From: Cytophagaceae bacterium
Lineage (GTDB): Bacteria; Bacteroidota; Bacteroidia; Cytophagales; Spirosomataceae
DNA length: 34,375 bases
Assembly: GCA_947450365.1 (NCBI GenBank)
Contig: CANFVE010000032.1
Location: forward strand, 1-34,375
Direction of reading: 5' to 3'
Numbering within the stretch: the stretch's first letter is position 1; the number at the start of each line of letters is the position of its first letter. Shown piece by piece: positions 8,904 through 16,987 of the stretch. The notes below the pieces were generated by a model. The model saw only the letters and a program-made list of their open reading frames with translations, was not told where the DNA came from and searched no databases. Both the position numbers and the translations under genes were made by a program.

Positions 8904-10064
8904 TTAAGAGAACATATCCCGAACCTTGTGGAAGAATCCTTTTTCGGATTTACTTGGTTGGGGTGCGAAATTAGGTGAGGCTCTCAGTTTTTCTAAGATT
9001 TCACTTTCTTCTTTGCTGAGCGATTTTGGTGTCCAAATGTTCACGTGAACCAATTGATCCCCAATCGAATAGCCATTTAATTCTTTGATTCCCTTGCCTT
9101 TTAAGCGAAGGATTTTTCCACTTTGTGTACCTGCCTCTAAGGTGATTTTGGCTTTTCCTCCAATCGTCGGAACTTCCACCGAGGTACCCAGCGCTGCATC
9201 TACAAAATTCACGTATAAATCAAAAATCACATTATTCCCATCTCGGTGAAGGACATCGTGTTCCTCTTCCTCGATGACAATTAATAAATCCCCGGCTACA
9301 CCCCCACGTGGGGGAACATTTCCTTTGCCTGACATGGATAATTGCATGTCGTTGGATACGCCCGCTGGGATTTTAATCGGGATGATTTCTTCTTCTAATA
9401 CACGGCCCTCCCCGAAACAAGACTCGCATTTGGCACCCACACTTTTTCCCTCGCCGCTACAGGTAGGGCAGGTGGATGAGGTGACCATTTGGCCTAGCAT
9501 GGTTTGTTGAACTCGTTTTACCTGTCCAGATCCTTGACATGTTCCACAGGTTTTCAGGTCAGTTCCATTTTTTGAACCGTTTCCGCTGCAGGATTTGCAC
9601 GCGACATGGCGTTTTACTTTGATTTTTTTCTCGACTCCGTTGGCGATTTCTTCTAAATTAAGTTTCAACTTAATCCGCAAATCACTCCCTTTTCGTTGAC
9701 GTCTTCCGCCACCTCCTCGGCCACCCGAGAAAAAGCTTCCAAATGGACTTTCATCCCCGAAAATATCCCCGAAATTCGAGAAGATATCTTCCATATTCAT
9801 ACCTGCGCCACCACCAAAACCGCCACCGGCCGCTCCGCCCATGCCTGCATGTCCAAAACGGTCGTATTGGGCTTTCTTTTGGCCGTTACTTAATACCTCG
9901 TAGGCCTCAGCGGCTTCTTTGAATTTTTCTTCGGCTTCCTTATTTTCCGGGTTTTTGTCTGGATGGTATTTGATGGCCATCTTGCGATAGGCCTTCTTGA
10001 TTTCCTCCTCGGAAGCTGACTTTAAAACACCTAAAATATCGTAATAATCTCTTTTTTGAGCCAT
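8904..10064 (-). CDS. dnaJ: Chaperone protein DnaJ
   Basis: DnaJ delivers unfolded proteins to DnaK and stimulates its ATPase in the cytosol. The 386-residue protein is a full-length type I DnaJ. Its J domain (residues 6 to 71) carries the HPD motif at 34-36, followed by a long Gly/Phe-rich linker (about 74 to 120), then four zinc-binding CxxCxGxG repeats from residue 156 ([32 protein letters not shown]), and the two C-terminal substrate-binding domains. It follows grpE by 6 bases in the same operon; dnaK is not in the window. Confidence 0.98.
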   Translation of the reverse strand: MAQKRDYYDILGVLKSASEEEIKKAYRKMAIKYHPDKNPENKEAEEKFKEAAEAYEVLSNGQKKAQYDRFGHAGMGGAAGGGFGGGAGMNMEDIFSNFGDIFGDESPFGSFFSGGRGGGGRRQRKGSDLRIKLKLNLEEIANGVEKKIKVKRHVACKSCSGNGSKNGTDLKTCGTCQGSGQVKRVQQTMLGQMVTSSTCPTCSGEGKSVGAKCESCFGEGRVLEEEIIPIKIPAGVSNDMQLSMSGKGNVPPRGGVAGDLLIVIEEEEHDVLHRDGNNVIFDLYVNFVDAALGTSVEVPTIGGKAKITLEAGTQSGKILRLKGKGIKELNGYSIGDQLVHVNIWTPKSLSKEESEILEKLRASPNFAPQPSKSEKGFFHKVRDMFS

Positions 10065-10070
10065 GGGGTA

Positions 10071-10589
10071 TTAATTACCGACAACCACCTTTGCAAAGCG
10101 GATGACTTTTTCATTTAATGTATATCCTTTTTCGATCACTTCGACCACCTTACCTTTTTCCTCTTCACTTGGCGCCGGGAATTGCGTAATGCAATCATGA
10201 ATTTCGGCATCGAATACTTCCCCTTTAGCGGGCAGTTCTTTAAGTCCTTTGGATTGCAGCAATGAGCTGATTTTAGCAAAAATCAATTTTGTTCCTTCTG
10301 AAATTTCACCTTCAGGGGCATTGGCCAATGCGCGTTCGTAATCGTCGATGACAGATAATAAATCAACAATAACTCCAGCTGATGCCGTTTGAATGAGTTC
10401 GATTTTCTCCTTTGCAGTTCTTTTTCTGAAATTTTCAAAATCAGAATACAAACGCAAATACTTTTCTTTCATTTCAGCGAGTTCATCGGTAGCTGGTTCG
10501 CTTTCCGATGCTTGTTCTTGCTCCTCAGTCGCTTCAGGGCTATTCACTTGTTCTTCTTCCAGGTGTTCGGGCGTCTCTTTCTTTTTCAT
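10071..10589 (-). CDS. grpE: Nucleotide exchange factor GrpE
   Basis: GrpE is the ADP-release factor for DnaK. The 172-residue protein starts with a strongly acidic, probably disordered stretch (about residues 1 to 35), then a long helix with YLRLYSDFENFRKRTAKEK that forms the dimer stalk, and a C-terminal beta domain with DAEIHDCI and GYTLNEKVIRFAKVVV. It is the first gene of a grpE-dnaJ unit. A good promoter lies immediately upstream and leaves almost no leader, so leaderless translation is predicted. It is divergent from queG. Confidence 0.96.
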   Translation of the reverse strand: MKKKETPEHLEEEQVNSPEATEEQEQASESEPATDELAEMKEKYLRLYSDFENFRKRTAKEKIELIQTASAGVIVDLLSVIDDYERALANAPEGEISEGTKLIFAKISSLLQSKGLKELPAKGEVFDAEIHDCITQFPAPSEEEKGKVVEVIEKGYTLNEKVIRFAKVVVGN

Positions 10590-10593
10590 ATGG

Positions 10594-10622
10594 CAAAATT
10601 AATAAGCTTTGGGCTAAACAAA
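10594..10622 (-). promoter_or_regulatory. Promoter of grpE-dnaJ (-33 TTTG, 17-base spacer, -7 TAATTTTG)
   Basis: On the minus strand TTTG (10622-10619) is followed after 17 bases by TAATTTTG (10601-10594), a full match to the Bacteroidota housekeeping promoter. The -7 box ends only 4 bases before the grpE ATG (10589), so transcription should begin at or almost at the start codon. Confidence 0.65.
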
Positions 10623-10667
10623 TCATGAACCAAAAACTATTTTCTGACAGTTTGGCATAAATTCAGA

Positions 10668-10675
10668 TAGCTTTG
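10668..10675 (+). promoter_or_regulatory. -7 promoter box for queG
   Basis: TAGCTTTG matches TAnnTTTG perfectly and ends 14 bases before the queG ATG. A TTTG lies at 10651-10654, but its 13-base spacer is shorter than usual. Confidence 0.5.
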
Positions 10676-10689
10676 TAATTTTAGGTCTC

Positions 10690-11628
10690 ATGAAATTCAA
10701 TCCCGTCGAAACTTCTCGGAAAATCAAGGAAATTGCCCTTCGGCATGGATTTCAATTTTGTGGTCTTTCAGAAGCGGGTTATTTGGAGGAAGAGGCCCCG
10801 CGCTTGGAGGCTTGGTTGAACCAAGGCTTGCAAGGCCAAATGGCCTATATGGAAAATCATTTTGATAAGCGCCTTGATCCTAGAAAATTAGTGGATGGCT
10901 GTCAATCCGTCATTTCCCTCGTCTATAATTATTTTCCTGCTGCGAATCATTCACCCCTAAAAGACAGTTTTAAAGTCTCCAAATATGCCTATGGCGTTGA
11001 TTACCACATCGTGATCAAGGATAAAATGAAAGTGATGTGGGATGAGATGCAAGCAGAATTGGGAGAATTTCAGGGGCGAATGTTTGTGGATTCCGCGCCT
11101 TTGCTCGAAAAAGCATGGGCGAAAAAATCAGGATTGGGTTGGATTGGCAAGAACGCGAATTTAATTATTCCCAAGCAGGGGAGTTTTTATTTTCTGGCTG
11201 AAATGTTGGTCGATTTTCCCGTGGTTTCCGATGGACCGATTAAAGATTTTTGTGGGACTTGTACGCGATGTATTGAGGCTTGCCCGACAAAAGCCATCAC
11301 GCCCTATGTCGTCGATGGGTCTAAATGCATTAGTTATTTCACGATAGAATTAAAAAAGGGGCTACCGATTGAGATTCAAGCAGATTTTCAGGATTGGATT
11401 TTTGGATGTGATATTTGTCAAGACGTTTGTCCTTGGAATCGCCATGCAAAGGCGCATCAGGAACCCTTGTTTGAACCGAATCAAGGGGTTTTATGCTTGA
11501 CGAAGGCGGATTGGGAAGATTTGTCCGAGCAGGCTTTTACCGAATTATTTCATTATTCGGCGCTAAAAAGAACTCAATTAGCGGGGATTCGTAGAAGTAT
11601 CGGGTATATAAAAAAAATGGAGCCATGA
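10690..11628 (+). CDS. queG: Epoxyqueuosine reductase QueG
   Basis: QueG performs the last step of queuosine synthesis, reducing epoxyqueuosine at position 34 of tRNAs with GUN anticodons, using cobalamin and two [4Fe-4S] clusters in the cytosol. The 312-residue protein has MFVDSAPLLEKAWA, with Asp134 as the likely proton donor, and WIGKNANLI near residue 151. Two ferredoxin-like cysteine sets follow: Cys188, 191, 194, 198 (FCGTCTRCIEACP) and Cys240, 243, 247 (CDICQDVCPW) with Cys213. It is shorter than the E. coli protein (about 380 residues) because the C-terminal HEAT-like part is absent or very short. The stop codon lies within a strong terminator hairpin. Confidence 0.95.
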   Translation: MKFNPVETSRKIKEIALRHGFQFCGLSEAGYLEEEAPRLEAWLNQGLQGQMAYMENHFDKRLDPRKLVDGCQSVISLVYNYFPAANHSPLKDSFKVSKYAYGVDYHIVIKDKMKVMWDEMQAELGEFQGRMFVDSAPLLEKAWAKKSGLGWIGKNANLIIPKQGSFYFLAEMLVDFPVVSDGPIKDFCGTCTRCIEACPTKAITPYVVDGSKCISYFTIELKKGLPIEIQADFQDWIFGCDICQDVCPWNRHAKAHQEPLFEPNQGVLCLTKADWEDLSEQAFTELFHYSALKRTQLAGIRRSIGYIKKMEP

Positions 11629-11645
11629 ATCCATGGCCCATTTTT
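11613..11645. terminator. Bidirectional rho-independent terminator between queG and the GntR regulator
   Basis: AAAAATGG and GCCATG (11613-11627, with A11621 bulged) pair with CATGGC and CCATTTTT (11632-11645) around a four-base loop AATC. The A-run before and T-run after the stem let it work in both directions for the convergent genes. The left arm contains the last codons and the stop of queG. Confidence 0.8.
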
Positions 11646-11657
11646 GCAAATTAAACC

Positions 11658-12686
11658 CTAAAGTGATTTTCTTACAATGAGTTTTAGCTCAATTTCTTTG
11701 TTTGTCTTGTCATGATCCAAGAGCATTTGTGCGGCGATACTGCCCATTTGTTCTGGTTGATTCGATAAAACCGTAATTCCTCCAGCCAAAATGTCTTTTA
11801 AACACGAATCATTTTGCGCGAGAATGCCAATATCTTTTCCTAATCGTAGTCCAAGCGAATCCGCGTAATGGATGGCCTTGGCTAGTTCCATATCTGCTAG
11901 TGTGAAATAAATTTCACCCAATCGGATATCTTCTTGCTCAAGGCCATCTAAAACTTGGAAATCCATTGAAATTGATTCGCAGAATTCCCTGCATCCGGTA
12001 ATCCATTGCGGATCGAAGTAATCTTCTTCGGTCAACACGAGATTGAATGCGCGGTACTTGTTAAACAGGTTTAGTTGGGTATTAAAAATTCTTAAAATTT
12101 GTTGGGCAGGTTCACATACTAAACTGGCATGTGTATGCTTAATTTGTTCGAAATTCTGATCGATGAGCAACAAGCGATCGCCTGAAATCTTATTCAAACA
12201 TTTTAAAATGGAATCTTCCGGCTCAATTAAATGAGGCATCACCACATAATAATGATAATTGCCTAATTGCTGATTTAAAATTTCTTGAAATTGCTGGGAT
12301 TTGTATTGATACGTAAAAATATCCACATGGATATGCTTGCCAACATAGCCGCAAAAAGCATCATATATCGATTTATTGGTATCCGTAATTTTCCCTACCA
12401 AGAAAAGAACCTTTGTCTTTGTCTTTAATTTTGACTCTGAAATGAAATAGCCTTTTCTGAAAATGGAGGTAATAACACCCATTTTATGTAATTCCGTATA
12501 GGCTCTTTCTACGGTATCCCGGGATAAATAACATTCCTCAGAGGCTTCGTTGATGGATGGCAAGCGCTCCCCGGGTTTCAAGTCTCCCATCTCAATATCC
12601 TGCAAGAGGGAATTGATTAATTGCCGATACTTGGGCAATTTTGCATCCGAATTTTTCGCAGAAAAGGAGATAAAGGTTTTATTCAT
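11658..12686 (-). CDS. GntR-family transcriptional regulator with substrate-binding-like domain
   Basis: This is a DNA-binding regulator of 342 residues from my chosen start. The N-terminal winged helix shows LPKYRQLINSLLQDI, LKPGERLPSINEASE and SRDTVERAYTELHKMGVI, the GntR pattern. Instead of a FadR or UTRA domain, the rest resembles a periplasmic-binding/LacI-type fold (VLFLVGKI, YYVVMPHLI, LLLIDQNF, DIGILAQNDSCL, GSIAAQMLLDHD), typical of Bacteroidota sugar-responsive regulators such as AraR. The ligand is unknown. The reading frame could start at 12740, but a perfect -7 box at 12720-12727 would then lie inside the coding region, so I chose the ATG at 12684-12686 (MNKTFISFS). It is divergent from the hybrid sensor gene, with a palindrome between them. 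Confidence 0.88.
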   Translation of the reverse strand: MNKTFISFSAKNSDAKLPKYRQLINSLLQDIEMGDLKPGERLPSINEASEECYLSRDTVERAYTELHKMGVITSIFRKGYFISESKLKTKTKVLFLVGKITDTNKSIYDAFCGYVGKHIHVDIFTYQYKSQQFQEILNQQLGNYHYYVVMPHLIEPEDSILKCLNKISGDRLLLIDQNFEQIKHTHASLVCEPAQQILRIFNTQLNLFNKYRAFNLVLTEEDYFDPQWITGCREFCESISMDFQVLDGLEQEDIRLGEIYFTLADMELAKAIHYADSLGLRLGKDIGILAQNDSCLKDILAGGITVLSNQPEQMGSIAAQMLLDHDKTNKEIELKLIVRKSL

Positions 12687-12719
12687 CGTTGAACTGAAAG
12701 TGCTGTTATTTCGGTTATT

Positions 12720-12727
12720 CAAATTTA
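12720..12727 (-). promoter_or_regulatory. -7 promoter box for the GntR regulator
   Basis: On the minus strand this reads TAAATTTG, a perfect TAnnTTTG. It lies 33 bases before the ATG at 12686 and downstream of the alternative ATG at 12740, so it decides the start. Confidence 0.55.
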
Positions 12728-12792
12728 CATGAATGCACATGCCTTCATTAGGACAAATCTTTCAAAATTGTGGACATAATTTGCAGATAAGG

Positions 12793-12805
12793 TTGTTTGA
12801 AACAA
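12793..12805. promoter_or_regulatory. 13-base palindrome, candidate operator
   Basis: TTGTTT-G-AAACAA is a perfect inverted repeat with one central base, in the 209-base region between the GntR regulator and the hybrid two-component gene. Size and position suit a dimeric GntR operator. It lacks a T-tract, so it is not a terminator. No protein assignment can be proved from sequence. Confidence 0.4.
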
Positions 12806-12895
12806 TTATACATGGATTTTAATCAGGATAAGTCAGTTTTCATGTTCAATTGATTTTCGAGGCGAAGGGATTTTCACCTATTATTTTCTATTTTT

Positions 12896-15800
12896 ATGTT
12901 CTCGACGAAGATGTATAAAAAAAGCCAACTTACTTCTTGGGTAATTCTTTGCCTCCTTTTTTTTTCACTCAGTGTATTGGGTCAAAAAAACACGCGCTAT
13001 GAACGTCTAACGACGGCATCTGGACTGTCTCAAAATACGATTAACAAAATCATTCAAGATAAAAAAGGATTTTTATGGTTCGCTACTGCGGATGGCCTGA
13101 ATCGTTATGATGGATATTCCTATGAGGTGTATCGTCATGATCCGAGTGACCCTAAAACTCTTTCCGGGAGTGATATTTCCACCGTAACGGAAGATGATGA
13201 GGGTAATCTTTGGGTGGGTACCCGGAATGCGGGATTAAATAAATTGGATTTAAAAACCGGTTCGGTGATTCAATTCACCAAAGGCCCTTCAGGCGAGGAT
13301 ATTAGCTCAGCTATTATTCCTTCGATTGTAAATGTAGGAAATCATAAAATTGGGGTTGCCGTCGTGGGTAGGGGCTATTTGGTGTTTAATTCCAAAGAAA
13401 ATAAAATTATTGTCGGCGAATCTGATTTTAAAAGTCCAGTGGTTCGGGAAATTGTTCGTGTTTTCAAGCATTCCAATGGATCCTTATGGTTAGGAACAAG
13501 GACGGGAGAATTAATCTCGGTATTGGGGAACCGTACCTATTTACCTTTTCATATTGGGCCCACGAAACCCTCGAATGATTACCGGGTGCGTGTTTTGTTT
13601 GAGGCGAAAAATGGCGATATTTTAGTGGGAACCGAGGGCCATGGTGTATACCGATTTAACCTTCAAAATCAATCTTTTGCTTCAGTTTTTTATGATGCTT
13701 CGGCCACTACGTCTCGGCAAAATGTGGTGACGAGTATGTGTCGGGATGCGCGAAATAATCTCTGGTTAGGAACCGATAATGGTATTTACATCTTAGAGGG
13801 CGAAAATTTTAATCGCTACAGTACCGTAGGGTCAAATCCCGATCCAGAATTTGGAATCAGTAGTTATTCGGTAACGACCTTGTTTACAGATGCTAATTTA
13901 AATACCTGGATTGGTACGTGGGAAGCCGGATTGAATATAAATTTTTATCAAAAATCTCGATTTTCCTTGTTGCGCTATAAACCGAATACCTTTTTGGGTT
14001 TATTGAGTAATAAAGTCACGGCATTACGGGCCGATGACAAAGAAGGTTTGTGGGTGGGAAGCAATGTGGGCTTGTCTTATTTGGCCTATAAAACGGGTAA
14101 AGTAGAGCATATTGTGAATAATGCCGGAATTAATCGGATGAATGCAGGGGATATTTTTGATGTAAATTTTTTGTTAGGTGGGGAAAATAAGGATTTGTGG
14201 GTTGGGGTTTTAGGGAAGGGTTTACATCATTTGTCGGCCAATAAACAATTGCAAGCCTATCCGGTACCTACCGCATTTAATCAAAACTCGATCCCCACTC
14301 GATTTTCCATTGGAGCTCGTTTTGGGCATGAAATTTTATTGGGTACGATTGGAAATGGTATTTTTATATTCGACCCTGCGACTAAAAAATATCGAATTCC
14401 CTTTCCTGTCCTAGGTCGGAATTTATTTGAAAACAAAACGATTTCTTCCCTATGGGTAGAGGCGAATCGCCGAATTTGGATAGGAACTACTGCCTCAGGC
14501 GTGTATGTGTATGACATTCAAAGCCAGGAAGTTCAGCATTTTGAAAAGACGAATGCACCACAATCTTTACGTTATAACCACGTCACCTATGTCTATCAGG
14601 ATCGAATGGGTCGGATTTGGGTGCTGACGAATGGGGGGGGATTGCATTTGTACCAAGGACCCGGAAATGCATTTCGAAACTTTACCGTGGCCGATGGACT
14701 GGTAAGCAATACCCTACGAGGCATGGTGGAGGATTCCAAGGGGAATTTGTGGCTGACGACGAATGGAGGTATTACGAAAATGGATCCTAAAAGCTTTTCG
14801 TGCATCAATTATGATGATGTAGATGGCTTGCAAGGCAAGGAATTTGTCATTAATGCCTTTGATAAAAATGATAAAAATTGGTTGTTTTTTGGGGGTGTCA
14901 ATGGTCTGAATTACATCAAAGCAGACAGTCTGCGCATGCGATTGGACGTCCCGAATGTATATTTGACGAACCTGAAAATTTTCAATAAAACGGTACGGGC
15001 CGGGGAGAAAAATTCACCTTTGCAAGAGGATATTTTACGTACGTCGCACCTGATTTTACAGCCTGAACAATCTGTTTTTAGTCTGGATTTTGTGGCCCTG
15101 GAATACCAAAGGCCCAAAAACAACCGATATGCCTATTATTTGGAAGGATTTGAAACGGATTGGAATTATGTGGGGACGCAGCGAACGGCTACGTATACCA
15201 ACTTAAGTCCTGGCGATTACACATTCAAAGTGAAGGCAACCAATTCAGATGGTATTTGGGCCGAAAAACCCTTGGAAATTAAAATCACGGTATTGCCTCC
15301 GTGGTACCGGACTTGGTGGGCATATTTGGCCTATTTGGCACTTGGAATCAGCATGATTTATGCATTTTTTAGAGAGATTCAAATTCGGGAATCTTTCCGT
15401 ACAGATTTACGTCTGAAGGAAATTGAAAAGGAGCGGATTCGGGAACTGGAGCAGGTGAAAACACATTTTTTTACCAATATATCACATGAATTGCGGACGC
15501 CTTTGACCTTGATAATTAGTCCGATCGAGCGGTATTTTATGAAATCCAATGCACTTTCGAAGGAACAGGGAAGTCGGATGGAATCCATTTATCAAAATGC
15601 GCAAAAATTATTGCGCTTGATTAATCAATTACTCGATCTTTCGAAACTTGAATCGGGGAAGCAGCAACCTTTGATAGCCAAGCACGATGTGGGCCTTCAA
15701 TTGCAAGGGATTTTACAAGGATTTGAAAATTATGCTCATCAAAAACAAATCAAATTGACTTGGTCGTTGCCCAAACAATCCGTGTTGGTTTTTTATGATT

Positions 15801-16987
15801 CTGATATCCTCGAAAAATGTGTTTCGAATTTATTGTCTAATGCCTTTAAACATACGGCGGAAGATGGGAAAATCGGGCTTAAGTTGGGCTATGATGCCGT
15901 TCAAGGTCGGATTAAAATTCAAGTATTGGATACAGGAAAAGGGATTGCCGCGGAACATTTGCCCCATATTTTTGATCGTTTTTATCAGATTCCGGAATCG
16001 ATGAATGTGGTCGGAACGGGCGTTGGATTGTCATTATGCAAAGAGCTGATGCACTTACATAGGGGAGAGATCGGGGTTTCGAGTACTTTGGGCAAAGGAA
16101 GTGAATTTTGGCTAGATTTTCCAGTTCGTGAAAGTGATTTTGAGCCTGAATGGATTCAGCAACCCGCGCGTGAGCTACGGCCTGAACGGATTTCTGCGAA
16201 GCAGGGGGGAGAAAAAATAGAACAAGAAAAGCAAATTTTATTGATCGTTGATGACCATGCCGAATTGCGAAAGTTTGTCGTGGAGATTTTTTCAAAACGC
16301 TTTCAAATTATTGAAGCGGAGCGAGGAGAAGATGCGCTGGAATTAGCGCTGACCTATATTCCCGATGTGGTGATTACGGATTGGATGATGCCCGGGATGA
16401 GTGGGATTAATTTATGTCGGGCCCTGCGCCACAATCCCAAAACGAATCACATTCCGATCGTCATTTTAACCTCCAAAGGATCTCAAGAAAGCCAAATCGA
16501 AGGGATGCAAGCCGGAGCTGATGATTTTGTCAGTAAGCCATTTAATGCGGATTTATTGGAGATTCGGGTAAATACCTTGCTAGAGGCCAAAGATCGCCTG
16601 CGGAAAAATTGGCAGAAACAGGTGGTCCAACAAGAATTACAAACCGGAAAATTACCCGTTTTTGAAGATGAATTTTTGCAAAAAGCAACGGCCTTTATCA
16701 TCGAACATTTGGCCAATCCTGATTTAGCTGTAGAGGATTTGGAAAATGGTTTGGACATGAGCAAAATGCAATTGTATCGAAAATTGAAGAACTTAACGTC
16801 CCTTGCCGGGAATGAATTTATTCGATCCATTCGATTGCAACAAGCCAAATTGTTATTAGAAACCTCTACTTTTAACATTTCAGAAATTGCATATCAAGTA
16901 GGATTTAACGATCCCGCCTATTTTGCACGCGCTTTTAAAAAACAATATGGAAAAACACCGACTAATTTTATGCAAGATGGGAAATAA
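12896..16987 (+). CDS. Hybrid two-component system sensor kinase/response regulator (HTCS)
   Basis: This one-protein signalling system of 1363 residues spans the inner membrane. Order: signal peptide (1 to about 29, ending SVLGQ), periplasmic two-propeller sensor built of repeats such as GFLWFATADGLNRYDG, GNLWVGTRNAGL, NLWLGTDNGI, then a Y_Y_Y domain (about 730 to 795), a transmembrane helix (about 806 to 828), HisKA with the phosphoryl-accepting His864 in NISHELRTP, HATPase with N-box SNLLSNAFKH and GTGVGLSLCKEL, a receiver with Asp1162 in ITDWMMPG, and a C-terminal AraC-type helix-turn-helix (about 1265 to 1360, EIAYQVGFNDPAYFARAFKKQYGKTP). All catalytic residues are present. Such proteins usually sense glycan fragments and switch on a SusC/SusD locus, but none is next to it here. 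T9 (12957-12965) and G8 (14633-14640) tracts lie in the coding sequence. The start could also be ATG 12911. Confidence 0.96.
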   Translation: MFSTKMYKKSQLTSWVILCLLFFSLSVLGQKNTRYERLTTASGLSQNTINKIIQDKKGFLWFATADGLNRYDGYSYEVYRHDPSDPKTLSGSDISTVTEDDEGNLWVGTRNAGLNKLDLKTGSVIQFTKGPSGEDISSAIIPSIVNVGNHKIGVAVVGRGYLVFNSKENKIIVGESDFKSPVVREIVRVFKHSNGSLWLGTRTGELISVLGNRTYLPFHIGPTKPSNDYRVRVLFEAKNGDILVGTEGHGVYRFNLQNQSFASVFYDASATTSRQNVVTSMCRDARNNLWLGTDNGIYILEGENFNRYSTVGSNPDPEFGISSYSVTTLFTDANLNTWIGTWEAGLNINFYQKSRFSLLRYKPNTFLGLLSNKVTALRADDKEGLWVGSNVGLSYLAYKTGKVEHIVNNAGINRMNAGDIFDVNFLLGGENKDLWVGVLGKGLHHLSANKQLQAYPVPTAFNQNSIPTRFSIGARFGHEILLGTIGNGIFIFDPATKKYRIPFPVLGRNLFENKTISSLWVEANRRIWIGTTASGVYVYDIQSQEVQHFEKTNAPQSLRYNHVTYVYQDRMGRIWVLTNGGGLHLYQGPGNAFRNFTVADGLVSNTLRGMVEDSKGNLWLTTNGGITKMDPKSFSCINYDDVDGLQGKEFVINAFDKNDKNWLFFGGVNGLNYIKADSLRMRLDVPNVYLTNLKIFNKTVRAGEKNSPLQEDILRTSHLILQPEQSVFSLDFVALEYQRPKNNRYAYYLEGFETDWNYVGTQRTATYTNLSPGDYTFKVKATNSDGIWAEKPLEIKITVLPPWYRTWWAYLAYLALGISMIYAFFREIQIRESFRTDLRLKEIEKERIRELEQVKTHFFTNISHELRTPLTLIISPIERYFMKSNALSKEQGSRMESIYQNAQKLLRLINQLLDLSKLESGKQQPLIAKHDVGLQLQGILQGFENYAHQKQIKLTWSLPKQSVLVFYDSDILEKCVSNLLSNAFKHTAEDGKIGLKLGYDAVQGRIKIQVLDTGKGIAAEHLPHIFDRFYQIPESMNVVGTGVGLSLCKELMHLHRGEIGVSSTLGKGSEFWLDFPVRESDFEPEWIQQPARELRPERISAKQGGEKIEQEKQILLIVDDHAELRKFVVEIFSKRFQIIEAERGEDALELALTYIPDVVITDWMMPGMSGINLCRALRHNPKTNHIPIVILTSKGSQESQIEGMQAGADDFVSKPFNADLLEIRVNTLLEAKDRLRKNWQKQVVQQELQTGKLPVFEDEFLQKATAFIIEHLANPDLAVEDLENGLDMSKMQLYRKLKNLTSLAGNEFIRSIRLQQAKLLLETSTFNISEIAYQVGFNDPAYFARAFKKQYGKTPTNFMQDGK

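Noticed and set aside
12687..12740. 18 extra N-terminal residues of the GntR regulator
   Set aside because: A perfect -7 box falls in this stretch, and the residues look like read-through of non-coding sequence.
12793..12805. Palindrome as a terminator for the GntR or HTCS gene
   Set aside because: It lies between divergent starts and has no U-tract, so an operator is the better reading.
14633..14640. G8 tract as a frameshift or pseudogene sign
   Set aside because: The reading frame continues intact through all later HTCS domains.
15912..16295. 127-residue open frame opposite the HTCS kinase domain
   Set aside because: It is a shadow of the conserved kinase and receiver coding sequence.
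16923..16976. Longer start for the phospholipase C-like protein
   Set aside because: It lies inside the HTCS helix-turn-helix coding sequence and would put charged residues before the signal peptide.
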